Shown piece by piece: positions 17,325-26,892 of a stretch of DNA of 64,000 nucleotides. Every line of letters starts with the position of its first letter. Position 1 is the stretch's first letter. The stretch comes from Bog-473 sp963751335 (GTDB lineage Bacteria > Actinomycetota > Acidimicrobiia > Acidimicrobiales > RAAP-2): the NCBI GenBank assembly GCA_963751335.1, contig CAVVUB010000008.1, positions 1,674,001 to 1,738,000 on the forward strand, written 5' to 3'. The position numbers and the translations under genes are program-made. Below the pieces are notes generated by a model. That model saw only the letters and a program-made list of their open reading frames with translations. It did not search any database and had not been told where the DNA came from.

Positions 17325-18472
17325 CCACGGTCGACGACGACCAGACGATGCGGTCCAACGAGGAGCTCATCGGACGCGACAACATCAACGACCTCGAAGC
17401 CGTGCTCAGCTTCGTCGGCCACTACGACGTGGAGGGCTTCCACCGGGTGCCCGACCACTGCCCGGCCGAGTTCACGTGGGACTACGAGAAGGGTGCCAAG
17501 CCCCAGCTCGACAAGCTCTACGAGAAGGCCAAGAAGGCGCAGTGGAACGCCTCGACCGACCTGGACTGGTCCATCGAGGTCGACCAGGAGAGCGTCGTCG
17601 TGGCCAACGCCGCGGCCAATCCCGACCAGGGCTGGGACGAGGCGGCCGTTGCCGGCACGGTGCTCGAGACGTGGGACGAGAAGCGCTTCATGGAGTTCGG
17701 GATCCAGAACCAGAACTGGCTGCTGTCCCAGTTCATGCACGGTGAGCAGGGCGCCCTCCTCTGCACCGCCAAGATCGTGGAGACCGTGCCGTGGATCGAT
17801 GCCAAGTACTACGCGGCGACCCAGGTGATGGACGAGGCCCGCCACGTCGAGGTGTTCTCGCGCTACCTCGACACCAAGCTGTCGGGTCACTACCCGATGA
17901 ACGCCCACCTCGGGCTCCTGCTTGACGACATCGTGTCCGACTCGCGCTGGGACATGACCTATCTCGGCATGCAGATCATGGTCGAGGGCCTGGCCCTGGC
18001 CGCCTTCGGGTTCATCCACATGATGACGACCGAGCCGCTGCTGAAGAAGATGCTGCGTTACGTCATGGCCGACGAGGCCCGCCACGTCGCCTTCGGTGTG
18101 CTGAGCCTCCAGGAGTACTACCAGGAGCTCAACGCAGCCGAACTGCGCGAGCGCCAGGAGTTCGCCTTCGAGGCGGCCATCCGCATGAAGGACCGCCTCG
18201 TCATGCAGGAGGTCTGGGAGCGCATGGAGGTCCCGACCGACGACGTGATCAAGATCATGCAGGCGGCCCCCGACCGCGACGACTTCCAGATCCTCCTCTT
18301 CTCGAAGATCGTGCCCAACCTCAAGAAGCTGGGCCTGCTCGATGCAGCCGACGGCTGGCTGCGCCAGAAGTTCACCGAAATGGGTGCGATCGCCTTCGAG
18401 AACCTGACCGATTCGACCGAGGAGGAGGACGCCTTCGCCGACGGCTCTCCGGCCGAGCGCCAGGTCGCCTGA
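17321..18472 (+). CDS. Ferritin-like di-iron protein
   Basis: 383 residues from ATG 17321 (GGGGG 8 bases upstream). Two ExxH motifs in nearly identical form, DEARHVEVF (near residue 172) and DEARHVAFGV (near 255), each preceded by a helix with a candidate iron-binding Glu (HGEQGALL; MVEGLALAAFGF). This is the four-helix carboxylate-bridged di-iron fold of the ferritin/R2/AurF-like superfamily, so an oxygenase or oxidase role is possible. No signal peptide, so cytosolic. It shares an operon with TetR2. The exact subfamily and substrate are not recognised. Confidence 0.85.
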   Translation: MTTVDDDQTMRSNEELIGRDNINDLEAVLSFVGHYDVEGFHRVPDHCPAEFTWDYEKGAKPQLDKLYEKAKKAQWNASTDLDWSIEVDQESVVVANAAANPDQGWDEAAVAGTVLETWDEKRFMEFGIQNQNWLLSQFMHGEQGALLCTAKIVETVPWIDAKYYAATQVMDEARHVEVFSRYLDTKLSGHYPMNAHLGLLLDDIVSDSRWDMTYLGMQIMVEGLALAAFGFIHMMTTEPLLKKMLRYVMADEARHVAFGVLSLQEYYQELNAAELRERQEFAFEAAIRMKDRLVMQEVWERMEVPTDDVIKIMQAAPDRDDFQILLFSKIVPNLKKLGLLDAADGWLRQKFTEMGAIAFENLTDSTEEEDAFADGSPAERQVA

Positions 18473-18491
18473 GCGCAGACGTCGTCACTGG

Positions 18492-18497
18492 TAGCCT
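18492..18497 (+). promoter_or_regulatory. -10 box of dapA promoter
   Basis: TAGCCT ends 9 bases before ATG 18507; predicted start 18504, leaving about 3 untranslated bases. Confidence 0.5.
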
Positions 18498-18506
18498 GAG
18501 GGGGCA

Positions 18507-19436
18507 ATGGGCCCCCTCGAGAACTCGCCTCTTTTCGGGCGAGTGATCACTGCAATGGTCACACCGTTCGACGAGCGCGGCGCGCTCGACCTCGCGGCCG
18601 CAGTGGAGTTGGCGCGCTGGCTCGCCGTCCATGGAAGCGACGGACTCGTCCTCACGGGATCCACGGGCGAGGGTTCGGTCCTCACCGACGACGAGAAGGT
18701 CGACCTCTGGCGCGCCGTGGCCGAGGCGGTGACCGTGCCGGTCGTGGCCGGGACCGGGTCCAACGACACCGCGCACTCCATTGCCATGACGCAGCGGGCC
18801 AGCGAGTGCGGCCTCGACGGCGTGCTGGTGGTGACGCCGTACTACAACCGGCCGTCGCAGGCGGGCATCTTCGAGCACTTCCGGGTGGTGGCCGAGGCCG
18901 CGGGCGACCTCCCCGTCATGCTCTACGACATCCCCATCCGCGCCGGGCGTCGGATCGCGACGCAGACCACGTTGCGGTTGGCCCGCGAGGTGTCGAACAT
19001 CGTGGCTCTCAAGGACGCCGCCGGCGATGCACCGACGACGGCCCACCTGGTGGCCCAGGCACCGGCCGGTTTCGAGGTGTACAGCGGCGACGACAACATG
19101 ACGCTGCCTCTGCTCTCGGTGGGCGCCATCGGTGTCGTCAGCGTGGCCTCACATTGGATCGGACCGCAGTTCCGCTCGGTGGTCGACGCCTTCCTGGCGG
19201 GCGACCTGGCCGCGGCGCTCGCCGGGCACACCGAACTCCTCGACTCCTTCGATTTCGAATCGAGCCCGGAGTACCCCAACCCGATGCCGGCCAAGGCAGC
19301 CATGCGGGCGCTCGGACACCGGGTGGGCCAGTGCCGGCTTCCGATGGGTGAGGCCTCGCCCGAGCTGGACGCCCAGGCGGCGAAGATCCTGGCGGCCGTG
19401 GGCAAGCCGGTGGCCACGGTGCCGTCGCTTGGCTGA
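18507..19436 (+). CDS. dapA: 4-hydroxy-tetrahydrodipicolinate synthase
   Basis: Condenses pyruvate with aspartate semialdehyde at the entry to the diaminopimelate/lysine pathway. 309 residues with the N-acetylneuraminate-lyase-type TIM barrel: GSTGEGSVLTDDEK near residue 50, catalytic Tyr in LYDIP near 140, Schiff-base Lys in VALKDAAGD near 169. ATG 18507 has its own leaderless-type promoter. The last codons overlap the TTG start of rnj, and dapA-rnj is a conserved actinobacterial pair. Confidence 0.96.
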   Translation: MGPLENSPLFGRVITAMVTPFDERGALDLAAAVELARWLAVHGSDGLVLTGSTGEGSVLTDDEKVDLWRAVAEAVTVPVVAGTGSNDTAHSIAMTQRASECGLDGVLVVTPYYNRPSQAGIFEHFRVVAEAAGDLPVMLYDIPIRAGRRIATQTTLRLAREVSNIVALKDAAGDAPTTAHLVAQAPAGFEVYSGDDNMTLPLLSVGAIGVVSVASHWIGPQFRSVVDAFLAGDLAAALAGHTELLDSFDFESSPEYPNPMPAKAAMRALGHRVGQCRLPMGEASPELDAQAAKILAAVGKPVATVPSLG

Positions 19437-21105
19437 TCGCAAGAGGCTCAAGCCGGTCCGCGTCGTCTTTCTGGGCGGCCTCGGGGAGATCGGCCGCAAC
19501 TGCGCCTGCATCGAAGTCGACAGCCGGATCCTCATCCTCGACTGCGGGATCATGTTCCCCGACCCGGACATGCCAGGCATCGACCTCGTGCTGCCCGAGT
19601 TCACCTACCTCCACGACCGCAAGGACCGGGTTGACGGGATCGTCCTGACCCACGGGCACGAGGACCACACGGGAGGCCTGGCCTACTTGCTGCGCGAGCT
19701 GCAGGCGCCCATCTACGGCTCGGAGCTCACCGTCGGGTTGGCCCGGCACCGGGTGGAAGAAGCCGGGCTGGCCGATCGGACCCGCTTCGTGCCGGTCCGC
19801 GACGGCGAGACGGTCCGCATCGGTGGCATCGATGTGGAGTTCATCCCCGTCACCCACTCGGTACCCGAATCGATGGCCATCGCGTTCCACACGCCCCAGG
19901 GCGTGATCCTGCACTCGGGCGACTTCAAGCTCGACCTCCAGCCGGTGGACGGCCGGCGCACCGACATGTCGCGTATGGGTGAGCTGGCCCGCACGGAGGG
20001 GATCCGCCTCCTGCTCTCGGACTCGACCAACGCGGAAGAGCCGGGCTTCACCGAGTCGGAATCCACCGTCGGGGTCACACTGCGCCGGGTCTTCGCCTCG
20101 CAGGCGGGCAAACGCATCGTGGTGGCCTGCTTCGCCAGTCACATGCACCGGGTGCAACAGATCATCGACGCCGCGGTCGCCACGGGACGCAAGGTGGCCA
20201 CGCTGGGGCGCTCCATGGGCAAGAACGTGGAGCTCGGGCAGCGCCTCGGAATCATCAGCATTCCCGACGGCATGCACGTGGACATCGAGGACATCGACAC
20301 GGTGCCGGCGGGGGAGATGTGCGTCATCTCCACCGGGTCACAAGGTGAGCCGATGTCCGCCCTCTCGCTGATGGCGACCGGTGACAACAAGTGGCTGCGC
20401 ATCGGCGAGGACGACGTGGTGGTGATCAGCGCCCATCCCATCCCCGGCAACGAGTGGTCGGTGGGGCGGGTGATCGACGACCTGCACCGCCGGGGAGCCG
20501 AAGTGGTGCACTCGGGCGCGGAGGCCGTGCACGTCAGCGGGCACGCCCGGCAGGGTGAACTCCGGACCCTCATCGCGGTGACCACCCCGGAGTGCTTCGT
20601 GCCCGTGCACGGCGAGTTCCGCCACATGGTGCACCACGCCCGACTGGCCCTCTCCATGGGGATCGACCCGGCGAAGGTGCTCCTGTGCGAGGACGGCGAC
20701 GTGATCCAACTCGACCAGAAGGGCATCACGCGCGACGGCCGGGTGCCGGCCGGCTACGTCTACGTGGACGGGACCGTGGGCGACATCGAGCACGGCGTGC
20801 TGCGCGATCGCCAGAAGCTGGCCGAGGAAGGCGTGGTCATGGTGGTGGTCACAGTCGACCGCCAGAAGGGCACCCTGAGCTGCCCGCCCGTGGTCGAGAC
20901 CCGGGGCTGGGTCTACGCGCCCGAGGCCGAGGAGTTGCTGGGCGAAGCGAGCGACGTGGTGGGAGCGGCGGTGACCAAGGCCCTGGGCGACGGGGCCCAC
21001 GACATCGAGGTGCTGAGCCGCCACACCCGCAAGGCCCTGGGCAAGTTCGTGGGGGAGCGCACCCGGCGCCGGCCCATGATCGTGCCCGTGGTGTTGATGG
21101 TCTAG
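19429..21105 (+). CDS. rnj: Ribonuclease J
   Basis: Metallo-beta-lactamase fold RNase with 5'-3' exonuclease and endonuclease activity in RNA decay and rRNA processing. 558 residues from TTG 19429, which overlaps the end of dapA by 8 bases; homology begins at once with RVVFLGGLGEIGRN. The metal motif HGHEDHTGG lies near residue 75, beta-CASP motifs include SDSTNAEEPGFTESE and SGHARQGEL. The stop TAG 21103-21105 overlaps the convergent GDPD stop. Confidence 0.95.
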   Translation: MADRKRLKPVRVVFLGGLGEIGRNCACIEVDSRILILDCGIMFPDPDMPGIDLVLPEFTYLHDRKDRVDGIVLTHGHEDHTGGLAYLLRELQAPIYGSELTVGLARHRVEEAGLADRTRFVPVRDGETVRIGGIDVEFIPVTHSVPESMAIAFHTPQGVILHSGDFKLDLQPVDGRRTDMSRMGELARTEGIRLLLSDSTNAEEPGFTESESTVGVTLRRVFASQAGKRIVVACFASHMHRVQQIIDAAVATGRKVATLGRSMGKNVELGQRLGIISIPDGMHVDIEDIDTVPAGEMCVISTGSQGEPMSALSLMATGDNKWLRIGEDDVVVISAHPIPGNEWSVGRVIDDLHRRGAEVVHSGAEAVHVSGHARQGELRTLIAVTTPECFVPVHGEFRHMVHHARLALSMGIDPAKVLLCEDGDVIQLDQKGITRDGRVPAGYVYVDGTVGDIEHGVLRDRQKLAEEGVVMVVVTVDRQKGTLSCPPVVETRGWVYAPEAEELLGEASDVVGAAVTKALGDGAHDIEVLSRHTRKALGKFVGERTRRRPMIVPVVLMV

Positions 21106-21809
21106 CCGCGGTCCGAGCGTGGCTCCGGTCCCATCCTGACGAAGTCCACCAGCGCCCCGACCTGATTGCTGACCACGGCGTCGGCACCGCAGGCGACCAC
21201 CCGTTCCATCTCGGGCACCTCGTCCACCGTCCAGGTCGACACGAGCCGCCCCGCCTCGTGCACCGCCGCCGCCCCTGCTTCGCTCAGCATGCCGAACCAC
21301 GGGTTCCAGTACTCCGCTCCCAGCTCCTCGAGCAGCCCGAGCGGCGGTTCCTCTCCGTCGATCCAGGTGAGCCCGATGCGGGCCTCGCCCGAGAGCGCGC
21401 GCAGTTGGCGCAGCGCCGCCACGTTGCCCGTGACGAAGAGCGAGCGCTCGAGTGCATCGGCGGCGCGTACCTGATCCAGCGCGCCCGGCACGACCTCGCG
21501 TCGGGTGAAGTCGACCATCAAGGGGACGGGCACGGCCTCGAGCACCTGTCGCAAGGACGGGATGGACATGCCGCCCTGCCCGATCCGGGCCACCTCGGCC
21601 CAGTCCACGTCTCCCACCGAGGCGTCGACGCCCCACAGCCGCTCGAGCGACTGGTCGTGCAGGACCACGATCTCACCGTCCCGGGTGCGCCGCAGGTCGA
21701 TCTCGACCCAGTCCGCCCCGAGCCCGAGCGCCGCCGCGAAGGAACCGAGCGTGTTCTCGCGGTGCCGGACCGGCTCGCCCCGATGCGCGATGGTGATCGG
21801 ATGCGCCAT
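21102..21809 (-). CDS. Glycerophosphodiester phosphodiesterase family protein
   Basis: 235 residues from ATG 21809. GDPD motifs: HRGEPVRHRENTLGSF at residue 9, VEIDLRRTRDGEIVVLHD near 36, giving the metal and catalytic Glu/Asp/His set. The family hydrolyses glycerophosphodiesters to glycerol-3-phosphate and an alcohol. No signal peptide, so probably cytosolic. In the raw sequence the upstream radical SAM gene reads through into this frame, but the Met-Ala-His-Pro start and the stop expected for the upstream gene at 21920 indicate two genes. The 110 bases between them hold no gene. Confidence 0.88.
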   Translation of the reverse strand: MAHPITIAHRGEPVRHRENTLGSFAAALGLGADWVEIDLRRTRDGEIVVLHDQSLERLWGVDASVGDVDWAEVARIGQGGMSIPSLRQVLEAVPVPLMVDFTRREVVPGALDQVRAADALERSLFVTGNVAALRQLRALSGEARIGLTWIDGEEPPLGLLEELGAEYWNPWFGMLSEAGAAAVHEAGRLVSTWTVDEVPEMERVVACGADAVVSNQVGALVDFVRMGPEPRSDRG

Positions 21810-21919
21810 CAGCCGGGGCCTCCCACCGGTGGCGCGAGCGACGCGCCGCCGGTGGCGTGGACCGTGGCGGCCACGTCGGCGTGGATCGGGTTGAGGGCCG
21901 GCCGCTCCACAGTGTTCCC

Positions 21920-22979
21920 TCAGAGAAGCGACAGCTGTTCGCCGCCGCCCTCGGGTGACCGCCGTCGGTGCCGGCGCCGCCGGCGTTGCCCGAAGGTGAC
22001 CGCTCTGCGTGGGCACGCACGCCGGGTCGCGGTCCCGCCCGGTCACGCCGCAGCGCAGCGCCGCCTCCCGGACCACGCCCTGGATGCGGTCTCGCTCCTC
22101 GTCGGGTTGGTAGGCGCCGCGCCGGAAACGCACCCGGTGCACCCCGACCAGGTCGGGCCGCTGGCCCTCGAGCCAGTCGAGGTAGTGGTCACGCACCGGC
22201 CCCCGCAGGTGCAGCGCCACGCCCGACAACGACACCGCCCCCGCCGCCGCGCACGCCTCGACCACCTCACGCAGCTGGTCCTCGCGGTCCGAGAGCCCCG
22301 GCAGTACCGGGGCGACCAGCACGCCGCAGCGGATGCCCATGTCGGTCAGGCGCCGCAGCGCGTCCACCCGCCGGTCGGGCGGGGGAGTGCCGGGCTCGGT
22401 CGCCTTCCAGACGGCGCGGTCGAGCGTCCCGATGGAGAACGAGACGCCCACGTCGGTCCGCTGCGATGCCGCGGCCAGCAGCGCGGCGTCGCGCAGGATC
22501 AGCGTCGACTTCGTCAAGATGCTGAACGGGTTCCTCGCCCCGCTCAACGTCTCCACGATGCCCCGGGTGAGGTGGTACTTGCCCTCGGCGTGTTGGTAGG
22601 GGTCCGTGTTGGTCCCCATCGCGATGTGGTCACCGGCCCATCTGGACGAGCGCAGCTCGGCGCGCAGGCGTTCCACCGCGTTGACCTTCACCACGATCTT
22701 GCGTTCGAAGTCGGTCCCTATGCCCAGCCCGAGGTAATCGTGGGTGGGCCGGGCGAAACAGTACACACAGGCATGGCTGCAGCCTCGATACGCGTTGATG
22801 GTGTGCCGGAAGGGCATCTGGCTCTCCGGCGGCACCGTGTTGATGATGCGGCGGGCGTTCACGTGGAGGAACTCCATCCCGGCGTAGGCGCCCTTCCCGA
22901 GGTGGCGCTCGGCCACCCGTTCGTCCGGGAAGAGCGCGCCGCCCTCCTCGCTCTCCGCCGTCGTCCACCGGAGTGCCAT
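21920..22979 (-). CDS. Radical SAM protein, Rv2578c-like, LexA-controlled (frameshift near C-terminus)
   Basis: 352 residues. The [4Fe-4S] motif is CSHACVYC near residue 66 (CxxxCxxC), followed by FARPTHDYLGLGIGTDFE and NTDPYQHAEG, typical of the SplB-related family of Mycobacterium Rv2578c. Removing one base from the GGG run 21953-21955 (C run on the coding strand) lets the protein end VTEGGGEQLSLL with TGA at 21920-21922; as it stands it reads into GDPD. ATG 22979 coincides with the predicted transcript start, and a perfect LexA box lies against the -10, so the gene should be DNA-damage induced. Repair of a nucleic-acid lesion is a guess. Confidence 0.88.
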
Positions 22980-22985
22980 TGGGCT

Positions 22986-22991
22986 ACGATA
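22986..22991 (-). promoter_or_regulatory. -10 box of leaderless radical SAM promoter
   Basis: TATCGT on the minus strand; predicted first base 22979 is the A of the ATG. The LexA box 22993-23006 begins 1 base upstream of it, inside the -35/-10 spacer. Confidence 0.6.
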
Positions 22992-22992
22992 G

Positions 22993-23006
22993 CGAACACG
23001 TGTTCG
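22993..23006. promoter_or_regulatory. LexA box (SOS operator), perfect palindrome
   Basis: CGAACACGTGTTCG, a perfect 14-base palindrome of the GAAC-N4-GTTC type used by Gram-positive LexA. It fills the spacer of the minus-strand radical SAM promoter. It is about 60 bases upstream of the ftsK start site, so control of ftsK is less likely. Confidence 0.85.
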
Positions 23007-23051
23007 TAATTCAACGGGTGGGGTGTCCCCATATACGGCCAGGTCAACCGG

Positions 23052-23057
23052 TAATCT
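23052..23057 (+). promoter_or_regulatory. -10 box of ftsK promoter
   Basis: TAATCT; predicted start 23064, 4 bases before GTG 23068. Confidence 0.45.
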
Positions 23058-23067
23058 CGACCGCACT

Positions 23068-25516
23068 GTGGTGACCAAGACCCGCGGAGGGGCCCCGTCG
23101 CGTCCTCCTGCCCGCTCAGCGGCGAAAAAGCCCGCCGGCCGGGCCAAGTCGAGCGGGGCCAAGTCGAGCAGGACCACCAAGGCCGCACCGGAGCGACCGC
23201 CCTTCTGGCGGGTCCAGGCCCGCGACCTGTGGGCGGTGGGCCTGGTGACCCTCGGCGTCCTGCTGGCCCTGGCCCTCTGGGGCGGCCAGCTGGGTCCGGT
23301 GGGCCACTGGATCGATTCCGGTCTTGGGCGCCTGGCCGGCTGGGTGCGCGTCCTGCTCCCCGTGATCGTGGCCGGTGCCGGGGCGGCGTTGCTGATCGAT
23401 CGGAGCGAGGCCGAGGATCCGGACCACGTCGAGGGCACCGACCCCTGGCGCCTCGGTGTCGGCATCGTGCTCGGGCTGCTCGGCATCTGCGGCTTGGCCG
23501 AGCTGCGCCACCTGCCGACCTTCTCCGAAGGTGCCGCCCTGCGCCGGGGCGGTGGCTACCTGGGCGTGCTGGTCGGCCGCCCCCTCCACGCCGGGTTGGG
23601 CACCGCCGGCGCCGCCGTGTTCCTCGTCGCCGTCGTCATCGTGGCCGTGCTGATCGCCACCGGCATCCCCCTGGCCTCCGTCTTCTCGGGCCTGCGCACG
23701 CGGGGCGTCCGCCGTCGGCCGGGGCGCCCTGGCCGCCTGGCGGGGCAAGCCGCTCGTCGCCGGTCCCTACGACACCGCCCACGAAGAGGGGAAGCCGGCC
23801 TCGTCGGCTGTCGCAGCGAACGTCGCGGAGGTCGGACCGCCCGCCGCGCCCGACGACACCGACATCGACATCCCCCTGCCCGAGCGGGCGCGGGCGCCGG
23901 AGCCGGGGCCCGAGATCGAGCCAGAGCCCGAGCCGGTCGAGGCGGCCCCCGTTCCCGCCGTGTCGCACCGCCCGGGCGGCTGGACGCTGCCGCCGATGTC
24001 GCTCCTCCACGCTTCCAAGAAGATGGAGCAGGACCAGAAGCAGACCGACGCTGCCGGCGTAGAGCTGGTGCGGGCCCTGGCCGCCCACGGCGTCGAGACG
24101 CGCCTGGTGGGCGCCCGGGTGGGGCCCACGGTCACCCGCTTCGAGCTCGAGCTCGGGCCCGGGGTCAAGGTGGCCCGCGTGACCAGCCTGTCCAAGGACA
24201 TCGCCTACGCCATGGCGTCGCCCGACGTGCGCATCCTCGCCCCCATCCCGGGCAAGTCCGCCATCGGTGTCGAGGTGCCCAACCGCACCCGCCAGCTGGT
24301 CGCGCTGCGCGACATCCTCGACTCCAAGGAGGCCCGCCTCACGCCGACCAGCCACCCGCTCGAGGTGGCGATGGGGCGTGACATCGCCGGGCGGGCCGTC
24401 ATGGCCAACCTGGCCGAGATGCCCCACGTCCTCATCTCCGGTGCCACCGGCTCGGGGAAGTCGTCGTGCATCAACTCGATCATCACGTCGATCCTGATGC
24501 GCCAGGACCCCGAGAGCGCCAAGCTGATCCTGATCGACCCCAAGCGGGTCGAGCTCGGTCAGTACGACGGGCTGCCCCACCTCCTCACCAGGGTCGTGGT
24601 CGATCCCAAGCAGGCGGCCAACGCGCTGGCCTGGGCGGTCAAGGAGATGGAGCGCCGCTACGACAAGCTGGCCGAGAACGGGTGCCGCGACATCACCGGC
24701 TACAACCAGTTGGTGGACGACGGCCTGGTCGCCACGCCGCCCGACGACCGGCGCCGGATCCGCGACACGGCCGCCGAAGCCCTCGGCGAGGACCATCCCG
24801 CCGTCGACCGCGGGGACGAGCTCGACGGGCCCGAGCCCGAACAGCGCCTCCCGTTCATCGTCGTCGTGGTGGACGAGCTCAACGACCTGATGATGGTGGC
24901 CGCCCGCGACGTCGAGGACTCCATCGTGCGCATCGCCCAGATGGCCCGTGCCGTCGGCATCCACCTGGTCATCGCCACCCAACGGCCGTCGGTCGACGTG
25001 ATCACGGGCGTCATCAAGGCCAACGTCCCCAGCCGCATGGCCTTCGCCGTCTCCACCCTGATGGACAGCCGGGTCATCCTCGATCAGCCCGGAGCCGAGC
25101 GGCTGATCGGCAAGGGGGACATGCTCCTGCTCGAAGCGTCGTCCAACGTGCTGCGCCGGCTCCAGGCCCCCTGGGTCTCCGAGGAAGAGGTGCGCGACGT
25201 CGTGGCGCACTGGAAGCGCCAGGGCGGGACGACCGAGCCGGTGGTGGCCATCGGGTCCGGCGAGGTGACCGGCACGAGCGATGACGGACCGGGCAGCGAC
25301 GATGACGAGCTGTTCGTCCAGGCCCGCGACCTGGTCGTGCGTTCGCAGCTGGGCTCGACCTCCATGCTCCAGCGCAAGCTGCGCGTCGGGTTCGCCCGCG
25401 CCGGGCGCCTCATGGATCTGCTCGAGCAAGCCGGTGTGGTCGGTCCCAGTGAGGGGTCCAAGGCGCGGGCCGTGCTGATCACCCTCGACGAGCTCGACAG
25501 GCTCAACCAGAAGTGA
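23068..25516 (+). CDS. ftsK: DNA translocase FtsK/SpoIIIE (frameshift after membrane domain)
   Basis: Hexameric motor that moves chromosome termini through the division septum. A Lys/Arg-rich start is followed by about four membrane segments (residues 50-210), an acidic Pro-rich linker, the motor with Walker A GATGSGKSSCINSI near residue 460 and DPKRVELGQYDGLPHL, and a C-terminal gamma winged-helix domain (FVQARDLVVRSQLGSTSMLQ). Membrane and motor parts are in different frames; removing one G from the GGGG run 23702-23705 joins them (815 residues) and restores RGASAVGRGALAAWRGKP. GTG 23068 or 23071 is the likely start. The stop overlaps the next gene (GTGA). Confidence 0.92.
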
Positions 25517-26874
25517 GCGAGGAAGGCCCGACGACGCCCCTCATGGTGGCGCCGTTCACCCTCGAGGCCCTGCGCCGGGCCGATGCCGGTACGCCGGCCG
25601 CTCCGCCTCCGCCTCCGCCTCCACGCCCGCCGTCGCGGCGGCAGCGCCGGAAGGAGGGCTCGCACCGACGGAGCCGGCGCCGTGGCCTCGTGGCCCTGCT
25701 CGTGTTGGTGCTGATCCTCGTGGCGGCCGGTCTCTTCGCCGCGGTCCGCCTTCGTGCCCCCGACCCGGTCCCCACCGTCACCCCGGTGCTGGACCCGACG
25801 GTCGCTCTCCAGGCGCCTCCGGTGAACCTGCCCTGGCCCAAGACCGGCATGGCGGCCGTCGCCATCCCCTCCATCGGCGTCGACATGGCCTCGGCTCCGG
25901 AGCAGCCACAGCCCGTGGCCAGCCTGACCAAGCTCATGACGGCCTACGTCGTCCTCCACGACCACCCGTTGAAGATGGGCCAACTGGGACCCTCCATCAC
26001 GGTCACCCAGTCCGACGTGGACGACTACGACGAGGACACCGTCTCGGACAATTCGAACGCAAAGGTGGCCGTCGGTGAACAGATCCCCGAGGTCCAGGTG
26101 CTCGGTGGCCTCCTCATCCACTCGGCCGACAACTACGCCGACCTCCTGGCCCGGTGGGATGCGGGGAGTGAGGCCGCGTTCGTGGCCAAGATGAACGCGG
26201 ACGCGGCGGCGCTCGGGATGACGCAGTCGCACTTCGCCGATCCGAGCGGCGTGGCCGCCGGTTCGCAATCGACGCCCTACGACCTCTTGAAGGTGACGTC
26301 GCGCGACATGACCGATCCCGTGTTCGCCTCGCTGGTGCGCCAGTCCTCCATCACGCTGCCGGTGGCCGGGACCATCTCCACCTACACCCCGTTCCTGGGC
26401 TTCGACGGCGTCATCGGGGTGAAGTCCGGGTTCACCACGGCCGCCGGCGGCTGCGACGTCCTCGCCGTCGTGCGCCAGGTGCACGGGGTTCCCACCCTCC
26501 TGCTGGCCGCCGTGACCGGCCTGGAGGGTCCGGCCGTCTTGGCCCAGGCGGGCCTGCATGCGCTGGCGCTGGTGACCGCCATGGCCCCCGTGGTGGGTGC
26601 GACGCCGGTCCTCCACCAAGGCCAGGTCGTCGCGCACGTGAGCGAGGCCGGCAAGACGGTGAACGCCCGCGGTACGGCCACCGCTTCGCTGCTCACGTGG
26701 CCCGGAGCCAAGGCCACCATGGTCTTCCATCCCGCGCCCCACCTGACAGACCGGGCGCGTCGCGGTGCCCTGGTGGGCACCGTCGACGTCACCCTCGGCA
26801 CGCAACGCGCCACCGTGCCGGTGCGGTTGCAGCAGGATGTCGCGCAACCCACCATGCTCCAGCGCCTCTTCTGA
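25513..26874 (+). CDS. D-alanyl-D-alanine carboxypeptidase (peptidase S11, DacA/DacF type)
   Basis: Trims pentapeptide side chains of peptidoglycan outside the membrane. 453 residues: Pro-rich cytosolic segment (PPPPPPP) and a Lys/Arg stretch before one membrane anchor at about 57-77, then the serine peptidase domain with SLTK (residue 136, nucleophilic Ser) and KSG (near 303) in place of KTG. The middle motif reads SAD rather than SxN (HSADNYADLL), a small departure. GTG 25513 overlaps the ftsK stop, so the two are coupled, linking peptidoglycan maturation with septum formation. Confidence 0.88.
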   Translation: MSEEGPTTPLMVAPFTLEALRRADAGTPAAPPPPPPPRPPSRRQRRKEGSHRRSRRRGLVALLVLVLILVAAGLFAAVRLRAPDPVPTVTPVLDPTVALQAPPVNLPWPKTGMAAVAIPSIGVDMASAPEQPQPVASLTKLMTAYVVLHDHPLKMGQLGPSITVTQSDVDDYDEDTVSDNSNAKVAVGEQIPEVQVLGGLLIHSADNYADLLARWDAGSEAAFVAKMNADAAALGMTQSHFADPSGVAAGSQSTPYDLLKVTSRDMTDPVFASLVRQSSITLPVAGTISTYTPFLGFDGVIGVKSGFTTAAGGCDVLAVVRQVHGVPTLLLAAVTGLEGPAVLAQAGLHALALVTAMAPVVGATPVLHQGQVVAHVSEAGKTVNARGTATASLLTWPGAKATMVFHPAPHLTDRARRGALVGTVDVTLGTQRATVPVRLQQDVAQPTMLQRLF

Positions 26875-26879
26875 ACGCG

Positions 26880-26885
26880 TAGCCT
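26880..26885 (+). promoter_or_regulatory. -10 box of leaderless thrB promoter
   Basis: TAGCCT ends 7 bases before GTG 26893; predicted first base 26892. Confidence 0.55.
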
Positions 26886-26892
26886 GATCGCC

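Noticed and set aside
21102..22979. Radical SAM-GDPD fusion protein
   Set aside because: The junction sequence is Arg-rich junk; one base less in a C run gives the family end EQLSLL and a stop at 21920.
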